This document shows, piece by piece, positions 14,986 through 24,706 of a stretch of DNA of 64,000 nt. The DNA is from Syntrophotalea acetylenivorans (GTDB lineage: Bacteria > Desulfobacterota > Desulfuromonadia > Desulfuromonadales > Syntrophotaleaceae), in the NCBI RefSeq assembly GCF_001887775.1, contig NZ_CP015519.1:1612001-1676000 (forward strand). Direction: 5' to 3'. A program made the translations under genes and the position numbers. How positions within the stretch are numbered: position 1 is the first letter of the stretch; the number at the start of each line of letters is the position of its first letter. The notes beneath the pieces are model-generated. The model searched no databases and was not told the DNA's origin. It was given only the letters and a program-made list of their open reading frames with translations.

Positions 14986-15065
14986 CTGCAAAGCTCTCTA
15001 TAAACCGCAACTCCAATCTGCGGGCATGGTAGCATCGCAAGACGGTAGCAGAAAAGCATAAACTG

Positions 15066-15374
15066 TTATTGCAGAACGATTCGATCACCGATTTTCTGCA
15101 ACGTACTTTGACCAATGCCTTTAACCTTTAGCAAATCTTCCAAAGTGGCAAAAGGACCTTTGGCCGTGCGATAGTCAATAATCCGTTGGGCGGTAACCCG
15201 GCCGATACCAGGCAGAGTCTGCAGCTCTGTGACCGAAGCCGCATTAACATTAACCATAGCTGTAACCGACTGAACGGTTGTATCTTTTGCCGGGGCAGCA
15301 TTCGCTTCTGGCATTGAGGAATTAACCAACAACAGACTAAGCAAGATCAGCAGACAACTGGACAACTTTTTCAT
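15066..15374 (-). CDS. Exported ComEA-like helix-hairpin-helix protein
   Basis: 102 residues. A signal peptide (M-K-K-L-S-S-C-L-L-I-L-L-S-L-L-L-V) precedes a ComEA-type HhH pair: V-N-A-A-S-V-T-E-L-Q-T-L-P-G-I-G-R-V-T-A-Q-R-I-I-D-Y-R, then L-E-D-L-L-K-V-K-G-I-G. Such domains bind double-stranded DNA without sequence preference; in competent bacteria ComEA takes up DNA, but many exported HhH proteins have unknown roles. ATG 15374 has GGAGG just upstream; the in-frame ATG 15392 is less likely. Confidence 0.85.
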   Translation of the reverse strand: MKKLSSCLLILLSLLLVNSSMPEANAAPAKDTTVQSVTAMVNVNAASVTELQTLPGIGRVTAQRIIDYRTAKGPFATLEDLLKVKGIGQSTLQKIGDRIVLQ

Positions 15375-15470
15375 GTGACCTCCGATGTTCATAAGTCAAA
15401 GGTTGACAGACACGCTAACCCGCAAGGAACAACCCTTCCAGCGTTAGCCGATTCAAACATTTGCCAAACC

Positions 15471-15499
15471 TAATTAACATGAAGGCCAATCAAGGTCAA
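15471..15499 (-). promoter_or_regulatory. Candidate promoter of the comEA-like gene
   Basis: TTGACC (15494-15499), 17-bp spacer, TAATTA (15471-15476). A CGCTAAC/GTTAGCG inverted repeat lies in the leader at about 15413-15447. Confidence 0.5.
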
Positions 15500-15611
15500 T
15501 ATTTTTTTGAACCCTCTAATAATGTCCTAGCTTTTCATCTTTAGAAAGTTTCCGATTTCCAGCATAGCAAAAACAGCTCCTGCTTTCGGCCGACAAACCA
15601 CTGAGGGGAGA

Positions 15612-17687
15612 TCATAGAGGTTTACGGCGACTGCCGGGATGAGAGGTGAAATCAAGACCAGCCAAAGCGAAATTAATCGTCACTTCCTGGTCACCGTCAC
15701 GATCTCGACAGGTCAGGTAGAGACTCCAACATTGAGCCCGGTACTCGAGATTGAGTACATTTTCAAGATTAGCCCCACCCTGTAATTCGCGACGATTTTC
15801 GAAGCTTAGATAGATCGGTTTGAGGAGGCTCAACTCCAGCTTGGTGGCAAGATATTCTTGGACGTCCCTGTTGTAACGGTAACGCAGTGAAAGGGCGTTG
15901 CCCTTTTGGTCTACAAGGCCGGTCTCAGCATGAAAAGTCAGAAAATTATCCGGGCCGCTGATATCGTAGCGCGTATCGATATCGAAATAATTCCAACGAG
16001 TCGGTCGCAGAATAAACTCAGCCCGCAGATCGGAGAAAGGACGCCCCTGCCCCTGGGGGGCCAGCGGATGCCGCATAGACTCCTCGACATCAAATTCCTG
16101 CGCCAAACGAAAATAGAGAAATTCGCGATAGTCAACCTCACCGGACGCCGCTTCACTACGGGCTATCAAACGGTTAATCAGTCCATAACTGATGGTGTTT
16201 CGTCCGTAAAGATAATCCTCGGCCTCAAATTGGGGCAGATCAGACTGATCCTGAAAAGGTCGGTACTGGTAAAGGACTTCAGGCTGCATGACATGCTGAA
16301 TTTTATCCACTGACTTAACGTCGACAGCATAGGCTCGCGCCAGGCGGGAACTGAGCCGGGTTGAAAAATCGAACAGTCCGTGGCGTTCCTCGCCCTGAGT
16401 ACTGGTGTAGAGCCGCTCACGATAACCGAGCTCGGAAGTCACATCGACAACCCCACCAAGGCGAAAAACACCGGTCAGGGCCGGACGCATGCTCAAGCGA
16501 GCCCCCTTGAGACCTTCCTCGCGCCACAGATGAACGGCACTCGTATCAAGATCGAAATAGAATGGGCTTCCCCAGAGGCGACGTTTAAGCAGTGCGAACT
16601 GGAGTTCCGGAAGGCGCTGCAGGGTTTCATCGTTACTCTGTTCAAGGTCTTTGGTGTACTTTACCTGACCGGTGAGGTTATTCTTACCCCAATGACGATT
16701 AGCGGCGACAACCGTTTCGACCTTGTCCTTGTTATACTCTTCTGCCGCCTCGCCAAAATCTGAAAAGAATTCACGATTGTCAACATATTCAACGTCGGCG
16801 GTCAACCGGACCCTGCCCGGCAGGGTGCCTCGATGAAGCCAATCAAAAGCAAAACTATCGTCGTGGCCGCTGAACCCGTTAACATGATAGCCCTTCAACG
16901 CCCCCCTGTTGTCATGACCGAAGATATAGCGGTACTCCAGACCCTTTCCCAAACCAAGGCGAGAGAGGTAATCGAGATAAAAGGTAGCATCCTGATTGCG
17001 GTCAATCACCTGATAATAGCTCATAAAGAGCTGCGAGCCACGTGAGTCGGAGTAACCAACGCTTGGAATCAACAGACCCGATTCCCGCTCTGTTTTGACC
17101 GGATAACCGATAATCGGCAAGTACAAAACAGGCACATCATAAATGTGAAATTTAACATTTTTGGCCCAGGCATAGCCTCCCATCGTAACATCCAGGTCAC
17201 TGGCCGTGAATTTCCAGGAGGGAACCGGCCCATCACAACTGGTAAAGGTACCCTCTTCCACCCGGTAGCTGCGTTCACCTGTTTTGGCAATGGTAGTGCC
17301 GGAAATGTGAAATTTAGGGTCGTGAACCAGGATTCGCCCATTGGCGACCTGCCCCTGACCGCTGGCGAGATTAAGAAACATTTCGTCGCCGAACAATTCA
17401 CCATCGGGACCGCTGAAATGGACATCGCCAAAAGCTTCGGCCTCGCTGGTCTCGTCCTTCCACCGCACCCGGTCGGCCTTTAACTCCTGTCCCCCCTGCC
17501 GGAGTACAACTTCGCGTTCCGCCAGATAGGTACCGGAAGCCTGATCAAAAACCAGTTCCTCCGCTTCAAGCTGCACCGGTTCCTGAGAACTATTCTTCTC
17601 GGGTTCGGCTCCGAAAGCCAATGGAACCGAACAGACCAGCATACAGACTGCAAGCGAAAGATACCGGAACATCTTAATTCGCATCAC
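15612..17687 (-). CDS. lptD: LPS-assembly outer-membrane protein LptD
   Basis: 691 residues. Signal peptide (Y-L-S-L-A-V-C-M-L-V-C-S-V-P-L-A-F-G-A), an OstA/LptA-like beta-jellyroll (about 40-150; L-E-A-E-E-L-V-F-D-Q-A-S-G-T-Y) and a long C-terminal beta-barrel rich in alternating aromatic strands. With LptE it inserts lipopolysaccharide into the outer leaflet. It is shorter than the E. coli protein, in line with delta-proteobacterial forms. Begins 2 bp after folC, so translation is probably coupled. Confidence 0.92.
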   Translation of the reverse strand: MMRIKMFRYLSLAVCMLVCSVPLAFGAEPEKNSSQEPVQLEAEELVFDQASGTYLAEREVVLRQGGQELKADRVRWKDETSEAEAFGDVHFSGPDGELFGDEMFLNLASGQGQVANGRILVHDPKFHISGTTIAKTGERSYRVEEGTFTSCDGPVPSWKFTASDLDVTMGGYAWAKNVKFHIYDVPVLYLPIIGYPVKTERESGLLIPSVGYSDSRGSQLFMSYYQVIDRNQDATFYLDYLSRLGLGKGLEYRYIFGHDNRGALKGYHVNGFSGHDDSFAFDWLHRGTLPGRVRLTADVEYVDNREFFSDFGEAAEEYNKDKVETVVAANRHWGKNNLTGQVKYTKDLEQSNDETLQRLPELQFALLKRRLWGSPFYFDLDTSAVHLWREEGLKGARLSMRPALTGVFRLGGVVDVTSELGYRERLYTSTQGEERHGLFDFSTRLSSRLARAYAVDVKSVDKIQHVMQPEVLYQYRPFQDQSDLPQFEAEDYLYGRNTISYGLINRLIARSEAASGEVDYREFLYFRLAQEFDVEESMRHPLAPQGQGRPFSDLRAEFILRPTRWNYFDIDTRYDISGPDNFLTFHAETGLVDQKGNALSLRYRYNRDVQEYLATKLELSLLKPIYLSFENRRELQGGANLENVLNLEYRAQCWSLYLTCRDRDGDQEVTINFALAGLDFTSHPGSRRKPL

Positions 17688-17689
17688 TT

Positions 17690-18955
17690 TTATGCCCCTT
17701 CCAGAGTCATTAAATACTCACGGGCGGCAGCCACCAGAAACAAGGAGCCTGCCACCATAACAATTTCCCCCTGCTGACGATCGGCAAGGGCCGCAGTCAA
17801 GGCGGACGCCAAATCGCCAAAACAACAAGCCTGCACTCCGGCCTCAACCGCTATCTGAGCTATGCTCTCTGCAGGAATTGCCTCCTCAACGGGAGGCACG
17901 GTGCAGTAAAGGCTATCGACCAATGGGAGCACAGGACTTAAAATATTGGCAATGTCCTTGGTTGCCTTGGCACCCACTACCCAGCGAATTCCAGCGACAG
18001 ACAGGGATTCAAGATAGGCCGCCAATACCTTGGCCCCCCCTTCATTATGGGCGCCGTCGAGAAGTACCGTCCGTTCCTCTTGCCACCATTCGAGACGACC
18101 GGGCCAGCGCGCTGCGGCCACGCCATCCTGCAGGGAGATCGTCGGCAAATCCAATCCCTGGCGTTGCAAGAGTTCAGCCGTCGCCAGGGCCACGCCCAGA
18201 TTATGATGCTGATGAACCCCGTGCAGGCCGCTTTTCAAACCAGTCAAGGAAAGCCCAATTCCCTGGTAATCAAAACCATTATCTACTGTCTTCACCGTAA
18301 AATCTCGGCCGTAACAAACCACCGGAGCTTGTAGTTCCTTAGCCCTTGAATTAATGACCTGTAGAGCGGCGGGTTGCTGCTGGCCGACCACGAGGGGAAT
18401 TTTCGGCTTTATAATACCTGCTTTTTCGGCAGAGATTGACGTCAGGTCGGCACCGAGATGTTCACTGTGGTCCAAACAGATCGGGGTGATGACCGTTACC
18501 GCAGGTTGCACCGCGTTGGTTGCATCGAGTCGGCCGCCCATGCCGACCTCTAGAATTGCCACATCAACTTCTTGGTGCTTAAAGTGTAACAGCGCCATCG
18601 CGGTGGTAAATTCAAAAAAGGTAACCGGAATGCCATCGCAGACAGCCCGAACCGATTCGATCAAGGCGACCGCCTCTGTTTCGCTGATCGCCTGCCCGTC
18701 GATTCGAATACGCTCGGTGAAGGAATGTAGATGGGGGGAACTGTACAGACCGGTTCGTCGGCCGGCCTGAATCAGAATGGAAGAGAGCCCGGCGCAAACC
18801 GAACCTTTACCGTTGCTACCCGCTACATGGACGATAGGGTAAGCCCGGTCGGGATGATGCAACCGGCCCAGAATATGGAGAATATTATCCAGGCCTAGCT
18901 TGATACCAAACTTCTGGAGGCCGTAGAGATAGTCGAGGCTCTCCCGGTAGTCCAT
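17690..18955 (-). CDS. folC: Folylpolyglutamate/dihydrofolate synthase
   Basis: 421 residues of the Mur-ligase family. The ATP-binding loop H-V-A-G-S-N-G-K-G-S-V (about 47-57) is diagnostic, followed by S-P-H-L-H-S-F-T-E-R-I-R-I and D-G-A-H-N-E-G-G-A. Adds glutamate to dihydropteroate or folates in the cytoplasm. ATG 18955 lies 4 bp after the accD stop; the longer frame from 18994 overlaps accD and lacks homology. The trpA-accD-folC order is common in proteobacteria. Confidence 0.93.
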   Translation of the reverse strand: MDYRESLDYLYGLQKFGIKLGLDNILHILGRLHHPDRAYPIVHVAGSNGKGSVCAGLSSILIQAGRRTGLYSSPHLHSFTERIRIDGQAISETEAVALIESVRAVCDGIPVTFFEFTTAMALLHFKHQEVDVAILEVGMGGRLDATNAVQPAVTVITPICLDHSEHLGADLTSISAEKAGIIKPKIPLVVGQQQPAALQVINSRAKELQAPVVCYGRDFTVKTVDNGFDYQGIGLSLTGLKSGLHGVHQHHNLGVALATAELLQRQGLDLPTISLQDGVAAARWPGRLEWWQEERTVLLDGAHNEGGAKVLAAYLESLSVAGIRWVVGAKATKDIANILSPVLPLVDSLYCTVPPVEEAIPAESIAQIAVEAGVQACCFGDLASALTAALADRQQGEIVMVAGSLFLVAAAREYLMTLEGA

Positions 18956-18959
18956 AACT

Positions 18960-19808
18960 TTAGTTCTTGGTGAAGATGCGCAGAATTTGGGCAAGGCGCT
19001 GCTTCATCTCCGGTCGGCGTACGATCATGTCGACCATGCCGTGCTCAAGCAGATATTCGGAACGCTGGAAGCCGTCCGGCAGCTTCTGGCGAATCGTCTG
19101 TTCAATAACCCGTGGACCGGCAAAGCCGATTAAAGCCCTAGGTTCGGCCATGTTGATATCGCCAAGCATGGCAAAACTGGCCGTAACCCCGCCGGTAGTC
19201 GGATCGGTCAATACCGAAACAAAGGGTAAGCCCGCCTCTTTAAGCCGGGAAAGAGCGGCACTGGTCTTAGCCATCTGCATCAGAGACAGGATACTCTCTT
19301 GCATGCGGGCACCACCGGAAGAGGAAAAAATGATACAGGGGCAACGCTCTGCCAAAGCCTTCTCAATAGCCCGGGTGATCTTTTCTCCTACCACCGACCC
19401 CATGCTGCCGCCCAGAAAGGCAAAGTCAAAGACCGCCACCACCACGGGCAACTCCTCAATAGTACCGGTTCCGGAGACCAATGCCGAAGAGCTGCCACAT
19501 TTTTTGGTTGAGGCCTTAAGACGATCCTTATAGCGTTTACTGTCCTTAAACTCGAGAAAGTCAACGGATTTCATCCCCGTATCCATCTCAGAAAAGGAAC
19601 CTTCATCGAGAATCAGGGCAATACGTTCACGAGCCGAAATACGAAAATGATAATCGCATTTGGGACAGACATTGAGGTTGCGCTCAATTTCTTTGGCGTA
19701 GATGATTTCCTGACAATTAGGGCATTTTTTCCATACCCCTTCAGGCATTGTGCGTTTTTTGGTTTCAATCGGCACTATCGGTGCCTTGGATTTTCTAAAC
19801 CAAGCCAT
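18960..19808 (-). CDS. accD: Acetyl-CoA carboxylase carboxyltransferase subunit beta
   Basis: 282 residues. The N-terminal zinc finger C-P-N-C...C-P-K-C (about 28-50) and the carboxyltransferase core with [11 protein letters not shown] and S-S-G-G-A-R-M-Q-E identify AccD. With AccA it transfers carboxyl from biotin to acetyl-CoA, the first step of fatty acid synthesis. Follows trpA in the same transcript. Confidence 0.97.
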   Translation of the reverse strand: MAWFRKSKAPIVPIETKKRTMPEGVWKKCPNCQEIIYAKEIERNLNVCPKCDYHFRISARERIALILDEGSFSEMDTGMKSVDFLEFKDSKRYKDRLKASTKKCGSSSALVSGTGTIEELPVVVAVFDFAFLGGSMGSVVGEKITRAIEKALAERCPCIIFSSSGGARMQESILSLMQMAKTSAALSRLKEAGLPFVSVLTDPTTGGVTASFAMLGDINMAEPRALIGFAGPRVIEQTIRQKLPDGFQRSEYLLEHGMVDMIVRRPEMKQRLAQILRIFTKN

Positions 19809-19843
19809 CTCTTTTCCTTATATAAAGCAGACTTCCAGCAACG

Positions 19844-20638
19844 CTACCGCAAGCCATCTTTCAGCGAGCGAACAAAGGCCCCAACCTTGGCTGGCAATTC
19901 AGGCGATTTACCATAAGCTTCTACCACCTTAACCAGGGCACTGCCAACCACAACTGCATCCGCAAAACGAGCGACCGCCTCAGCATCCGCCGGTGAGGAT
20001 ATGCCAAAACCAACCGCCACGGGCACTGGGCTGATTTGTTGCAAATCGGTGACCTGCTGCTCAATGGCGCTGGCATCGACCTGACTGGCACCGGTTACTC
20101 CAGTCATGGAAACAAAATAGACAAAACCACCGGCCTCGGTCACCAGCCGTTTCATGCGCTGGGGAGGAGTGGTCGGAGCCAGCAACTGAATAAGGCAGAT
20201 GCCGGCCTGCTGAAGATAGCTGCGAATCTCGCCAGTCTCCTCCGCCGGCAAGTCGACCAGCAGCAACCCGTCGACACCCGCCGCCGCCGCATCGGCGGCA
20301 AAGCGTTCGGGGCCATAGCTGAATAGAGGGTTGTAGTAGCCCATCAACACAATCGGAACGTTGGTATGTTCCCTGACCCGCGCCACCATATCAAGAATCT
20401 TGGGCAGCGTCGTTCCACTTTCCAGAGCCCTCTCGGAAGCTGCCTGAATGGTCGGGCCGTCGGCCATGGGATCGGAAAAGGGGAAACCGAGCTCGATCAG
20501 GTCTGCTCCGTTTTCCACCAGGGTATGAATCAACTCTTCGGTGGTAGCAAGATCGGGGTCGCCGGCAGTAATAAATGGAATCAATGCCGTTTCACCGCGC
20601 TGCTTCAGTTGTTCGAAGGTCGCTTGAATGCGTCCCAT
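19844..20638 (-). CDS. trpA: Tryptophan synthase alpha subunit
   Basis: 264 residues, TIM barrel. Catalytic E in L-I-E-L-G-F-P-F-S-D-P-M-A-D-G-P (about 45-62) and D in L-L-V-D-L-P-A-E-E; phosphate loop V-G-F-G-I-S. Splits indole-glycerol phosphate for TrpB. Strong GGAGG before ATG. It is separated from trpB by rhlB, udg and an inverted-repeat-bounded segment, so the alpha and beta genes are not adjacent as usual. Confidence 0.97.
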   Translation of the reverse strand: MGRIQATFEQLKQRGETALIPFITAGDPDLATTEELIHTLVENGADLIELGFPFSDPMADGPTIQAASERALESGTTLPKILDMVARVREHTNVPIVLMGYYNPLFSYGPERFAADAAAAGVDGLLLVDLPAEETGEIRSYLQQAGICLIQLLAPTTPPQRMKRLVTEAGGFVYFVSMTGVTGASQVDASAIEQQVTDLQQISPVPVAVGFGISSPADAEAVARFADAVVVGSALVKVVEAYGKSPELPAKVGAFVRSLKDGLR

Positions 20639-20663
20639 GTTCCTCCTTCAATTGCACAATTCC

Positions 20664-20826
20664 AGGAGCCTGTCGGACTTGACGGGCCAAAACGAAAAGT
20701 AGGCTGTTCGAGGCCAGATTTTCGATAATTTGAGCGCGAATAGCAGGGCTATTTGGCGATAATTGTCGAGAATATGGACCGATCAGGCGATTTTGCAGTC
20801 GGCTCATGGTAAGCCTGACAGTCTCC
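20664..20826. repeat. Inverted-repeat-bounded segment, possible MITE
   Basis: About 163 bp between udg and trpA. The ends AGGAGCCTGTCGGAC and (reverse complement of the other side) AGGAGACTGTCAGGC are imperfect inverted repeats. A 71-codon minus-strand frame crosses it but runs into trpA and matches no family I know. A small non-autonomous element or degenerate dispersed repeat is the best guess. Confidence 0.4.
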
Positions 20827-20856
20827 TTGCAAGTTTATGAAAGCTTGTTGTTCATT

Positions 20857-21537
20857 TCAACCGTTTTCTTGGCTGAGCAACTGCCGCACCACAGACAACA
20901 ACTCGAGAAACATGGTCTTCGTCATGCGCCCGGTCTGTACATTGTAGCGGCTGGTATGGTAGCAGGCAACGATCTGCAAACCGTTGGGCAATCGATGTAC
21001 CGCACCGTGAGCAAAGGGATAATCTTTTAACCGATCAATCTCACCAAGGTCGCGATAGAGACGCAGATAACTATCATAAGCACCACGCCCGAGCAACACC
21101 ACCACCTTGAGCTGAGACAGACGCTGCTGCTCGGCGAGCAGATAAGGCCGACAGTTGGCGAACTCGGCGGCAATCGGTTTATTATCCGGCGGCAAGCATT
21201 TAACCGCATTACTGATATAAAGGTCGTACAACTGCAAACCGTCATCAGCATGACTGGCCTCGGCCTGGCTGGCAAATCCGGCCTGATGCAGTAACGGATA
21301 CATGAAATCGCCAGCACCATCCCCGGTGAAAGGCCGCCCGGTGCGATTGGCACCATGGGCGCCGGGGGCCAAACCAACGAGGAAGACCCGCGCTGCAGGA
21401 TCTCCGAAACCGGCTACCGGCCCGTTCCAATAATCTTTCACGGACAAACCACGACGCGGCTTGACGCTGGCCATATAGTCTACCAGGCGCGAACATTGTC
21501 GACAGGTGCTGAGCTTGTCCAGAGATGCAGTGGGCAT
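20857..21537 (-). CDS. Uracil-DNA glycosylase, family 5-like (UdgB)
   Basis: 226 residues. The motif G-L-A-P-G-A-H-G-A-N-R-T-G-R-P-F-T-G-D (about 50-68) with A-P-G-A rather than the D/E-P-G of family 4 points to family 5; Y-H-T-S-R-Y-N-V-Q-T-G-R-M-T is the second conserved block. Cysteines in S-T-C-R-Q-C plus two later ones would hold the [4Fe-4S] cluster. Removes uracil and other deaminated bases from DNA. ATG 21537 is used because the longer frame (from 21768) overlaps the helicase gene. It sits inside the trp operon. Confidence 0.85.
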   Translation of the reverse strand: MPTASLDKLSTCRQCSRLVDYMASVKPRRGLSVKDYWNGPVAGFGDPAARVFLVGLAPGAHGANRTGRPFTGDGAGDFMYPLLHQAGFASQAEASHADDGLQLYDLYISNAVKCLPPDNKPIAAEFANCRPYLLAEQQRLSQLKVVVLLGRGAYDSYLRLYRDLGEIDRLKDYPFAHGAVHRLPNGLQIVACYHTSRYNVQTGRMTKTMFLELLSVVRQLLSQENG

Positions 21538-21556
21538 AAATTCAACAAGACCCCGG

Positions 21557-22843
21557 TTACTTGGCTGAGGAACCGCCACCGGGCTTCGTCCCTCCCTTGC
21601 TGCGACCAGTTCGCCTACGGGGCGGCTTGCGCCCCTTTTCAGCGGGTCGCCGGCGGTCATCGGCCGGAACCTTTTTGCGGGGCACATAGCGTTTATAGTC
21701 GTGACAGAAGTCCTCATTCTCGGGGAATACCGCGGGAATGCTGAAACCGATATAACCTTCGATATCACTCAGGTAAAAAACCAGGTCTTCGTCGGCAAAA
21801 CTGATAGCCAGGCCGCTGGCTCCGGCCCTGGCGGTACGACCGATACGATGGACGTAATCCTCGGGATCCTGGGGCAAGTCGTAATTAACCACATGCGTCA
21901 CGCCATCGATATGGATTCCACGGGAGGCGACATCGGTACCGACCAGATAGTGCAGACGGTTGGCTTTGAAATCGTCCAGAATCCGCATGCGCTTCTTCTG
22001 CGGGATATCTCCGGAAATAACCTCGGCCTTGTAGCCGTTGACCTTGAGCCGTCCGGTGAGATGCTCGGCCTCCCGCTTGGTATTGACAAACAACAACATG
22101 CGGCAGGGATCTTCCATCTTTTTCATCAAGCCGAGCAGCAGAGCGAATTTCTCCCGCCGACCTACATGATAGAGTACCTGTTCCACCCTTTCGGCGGTCA
22201 CCTGTTCGGGGGCAACGCTGACTTTTTCCGCCAGATCCATAAATTCGTAGGCCAATTCCATGACCCGATGGGAGAGAGTCGCGGAATAGAGCATGGTCTG
22301 GCGTTTTTCAAAGGGCGGCAATTTGCGCATGATATAACGCAGATCTTTAATAAAGCCCATGTCGAACATGCGGTCGGCCTCGTCAATGACCAAGGCTTCG
22401 ATACGGTGAAAGCTGAACACGCCCTGCTTGGCGTAGTCGATCAACCGTCCCGGAGTGGCGATAATCACATCGACCCCATCCTGAAGAGCCTGGCGTTGTT
22501 TCTCGTAGTCGACGCCACCGAAAATAGGCTGCAACTTAAAAGGGCAGAAGGCGCCGAGTCCCTTGGCATCCTCCCAGATCTGCACCACCAACTCGCGGGT
22601 TGGTGCGATAATCAGAGCACGGGGATTGTTGCTGGTCTTGCTCTTGCTCTGCAAAAGGCGCGTAAAGAGCGCGATTAAAAAGGCGGCTGTTTTGCCGGTG
22701 CCCGTCTGGGCTTGGCCGGCAACATCCTTACCCGCCAAAGCCAGCGGGATGGACTCTTCTTGAACCGGGGTCAGATCGGTAAATCCGACCGCCTCGATAC
22801 CCTTGAGCACCGGTTGCGGCAAATCCAGTTCGGTAAATTTCAT
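21557..22843 (-). CDS. DEAD-box RNA helicase (RhlB/RhlE-like)
   Basis: 428 residues. Q motif (F-x-E-L...V-Q-E-E-S-I-P), Walker A AQTGTGKT, P-T-R-E-L, D-E-A-D (V-I-D-E-A-D-R-M-F-D-M-G-F), S-A-T, and H-R-I-G-R-T-A-R-A-G in order, then a basic C-terminal tail (K-P-P-R-R-R-T-G-R-S-K-G). It unwinds RNA during decay or ribosome assembly. RhlB and RhlE cannot be told apart with certainty here. It follows trpB by 12 bp, so it appears to be in the trp transcript. Confidence 0.92.
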   Translation of the reverse strand: MKFTELDLPQPVLKGIEAVGFTDLTPVQEESIPLALAGKDVAGQAQTGTGKTAAFLIALFTRLLQSKSKTSNNPRALIIAPTRELVVQIWEDAKGLGAFCPFKLQPIFGGVDYEKQRQALQDGVDVIIATPGRLIDYAKQGVFSFHRIEALVIDEADRMFDMGFIKDLRYIMRKLPPFEKRQTMLYSATLSHRVMELAYEFMDLAEKVSVAPEQVTAERVEQVLYHVGRREKFALLLGLMKKMEDPCRMLLFVNTKREAEHLTGRLKVNGYKAEVISGDIPQKKRMRILDDFKANRLHYLVGTDVASRGIHIDGVTHVVNYDLPQDPEDYVHRIGRTARAGASGLAISFADEDLVFYLSDIEGYIGFSIPAVFPENEDFCHDYKRYVPRKKVPADDRRRPAEKGRKPPRRRTGRSKGGTKPGGGSSAK

Positions 22844-22855
22844 TATAGGGTCCTG

Positions 22856-24052
22856 TCAGTTAAATTCCACACCCATGGCCTCAGCCACAGTATGAATATC
22901 CTTATCGCCGCGCCCGGACAGGCAGACCACTACCAGTTGGTCCTGGCGCAAGGTCGGAGCCAACTTCATCACCTGGGCTATTGCGTGGGCGCTCTCCAGA
23001 GCAGGGATGATCCCTTCAAGCTTGGTTAGCGTCTGAAAGGCTTCCAAAGCTTCGTCATCGGTCACCGACTGATATTCGGCGCGGCCAATGTCGTGGAGAT
23101 GCGAATGTTCCGGACCGACCCCGGGATAGTCGAGGCCGGCGGAAATAGAGTGAGCATGTTCTATCTGACCCTGCTCGTCCTGCAGCAGATAGGTCTTGTT
23201 GCCGTGCAGAACGCCGACCCGGCCGGCACCGATGCTGGCGGCATGCTTGCCGCTATCGACTCCGAGTCCGGCAGCTTCGACACCGAGCAGTCGGACGCTC
23301 TCATCCCCTATAAACGGGTGAAATAATCCCATGGCATTGGAGCCGCCGCCGATACAAGCCACAGCGTAATCGGGCAGCCGGCCTTCGGCCTGCAGAATTT
23401 GACTGCGGGCTTCTCGGCCGATCACAGACTGAAAGTCCCGAACCATGGCCGGATATGGGTGCGGTCCGGCCACCGTACCGATAACGTAAAAAGTATCCCT
23501 TACCCGGGTCACCCAGTGACGGATAGCCTCGTTCATTGCATCCTTGAGGGTCGCCGTACCGCTGGTCACTCCCGTCACCTTGGCACCAAGCAGTTTCATA
23601 CGAAACACATTGAGGCTCTGGCGACGAATATCCTCTGTGCCCATAAAGACTTCGCATTCCATGCCGAACAAAGCGGCCACGGTAGCTGTTGCCACCCCAT
23701 GTTGACCGGCACCGGTCTCGGCGATCACCCGTTTTTTTCCCATTCGTCGTGCCAGCAAGGCCTGCCCAACGGTATTGTTGACCTTGTGGGCTCCGGTATG
23801 GTTAAGGTCTTCCCGCTTCAGATAGATCCTGGCACCGCCGAGATGATCACTTAATCGTCGCGCATAGTAAAGGGGGCTGGGTCGGCCGACGTATTGGCGA
23901 AGATAATACTCGAACTCCTCCTGAAACGTCGGATCGTTCTGGGCTTCTCGATAGGCCTGGTCGAGCTCTTCGAGGGACGGCATCAAGGTCTCAGCCACAT
24001 AACGACCGCCGAAGGGACCGAAATGCCCGTTCGCATCCGGATATGGGTACAT
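22856..24052 (-). CDS. trpB: Tryptophan synthase beta subunit (TrpB1)
   Basis: 398 residues. PLP lysine in H-T-G-A-H-K-V-N-N (about 83-91) and the phosphate loop G-G-G-S-N-A, with [11 protein letters not shown]. Condenses indole with serine in the TrpAB complex. This is the standard TrpB1; a TrpB2 is encoded two genes upstream. trpF ends 3 bp before its start. Confidence 0.97.
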   Translation of the reverse strand: MYPYPDANGHFGPFGGRYVAETLMPSLEELDQAYREAQNDPTFQEEFEYYLRQYVGRPSPLYYARRLSDHLGGARIYLKREDLNHTGAHKVNNTVGQALLARRMGKKRVIAETGAGQHGVATATVAALFGMECEVFMGTEDIRRQSLNVFRMKLLGAKVTGVTSGTATLKDAMNEAIRHWVTRVRDTFYVIGTVAGPHPYPAMVRDFQSVIGREARSQILQAEGRLPDYAVACIGGGSNAMGLFHPFIGDESVRLLGVEAAGLGVDSGKHAASIGAGRVGVLHGNKTYLLQDEQGQIEHAHSISAGLDYPGVGPEHSHLHDIGRAEYQSVTDDEALEAFQTLTKLEGIIPALESAHAIAQVMKLAPTLRQDQLVVVCLSGRGDKDIHTVAEAMGVEFN

Positions 24053-24055
24053 GAA

Positions 24056-24706
24056 CTACTCCGTAAAATGTTTGGCGTTACGAATAAAGGCCGCCACCAG
24101 TTCGGGGTCCTTGCGACCGGGGGCGCTTTCCACGCCGCTCGAGACATCAATGGCATAGGGGCGTACCGTTTTTACCGCCTCAGCCACATTGGCGGGCGTG
24201 AGTCCGCCGGCCAGAATAATCGGCCTTTGCTGCGCCGCCTGTACGGCCAACTGCCAATTGAAACAATGGCCGGTACCCCCGTAGCTATCGGCTTGCCAGG
24301 CGTCGAGTAGCATACCGCTGACTTGGTAAGCTGCAATATCGTCCAAGCTCTGCTGGTCCCGAACGCGCAAGGCCTTGATCACTCGCCAGGGCGGCAACTG
24401 ACATTGTTCCGGTGTTTCGTCACCATGCAACTGCAACACGTCGAGACCACAGAAGCGGGCGATGTCGGTAATTTCCCGAGCCGGGTGATTAACAAACAGG
24501 CCAACAGTAGTCACCAGCGGCGGCAAGGCAGCGACGATTCGGCGAGCCTGTTCAGCAGTGACGCAGCGGGCACTTTCAGGGTAAAAGACCAAACCCAGGG
24601 CATCGGCCCCACAACGGGCGGCATGCAGCCCGTCCTCGACCGAGGTAATGCCGCAGATCTTGACCCGTGGTGTGAGCGCTGGCACCATGCCCTCCGCACC
24701 GACCAT
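24056..24706 (-). CDS. trpF: Phosphoribosylanthranilate isomerase
   Basis: 216 residues, TIM barrel: V-K-I-C-G-I-T (catalytic cysteine), L-G-L-V-F-Y-P-E-S-A-R, L-Q-L-H-G-D-E, L-L-D-A-W (catalytic aspartate) and I-D-V-S-S-G-V-E. Converts PRA to CdRP. ATG 24706 overlaps the trpB2 stop by one base (TGATG), a tight coupling; GTG 24709 is an alternative. Confidence 0.96.
   Translation of the reverse strand: MVGAEGMVPALTPRVKICGITSVEDGLHAARCGADALGLVFYPESARCVTAEQARRIVAALPPLVTTVGLFVNHPAREITDIARFCGLDVLQLHGDETPEQCQLPPWRVIKALRVRDQQSLDDIAAYQVSGMLLDAWQADSYGGTGHCFNWQLAVQAAQQRPIILAGGLTPANVAEAVKTVRPYAIDVSSGVESAPGRKDPELVAAFIRNAKHFTE

Noticed and set aside
20592-20807. 71-codon minus-strand frame between udg and trpA
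   Set aside because: It overlaps the trpA start, has no recognised domain and lies in the inverted-repeat segment.
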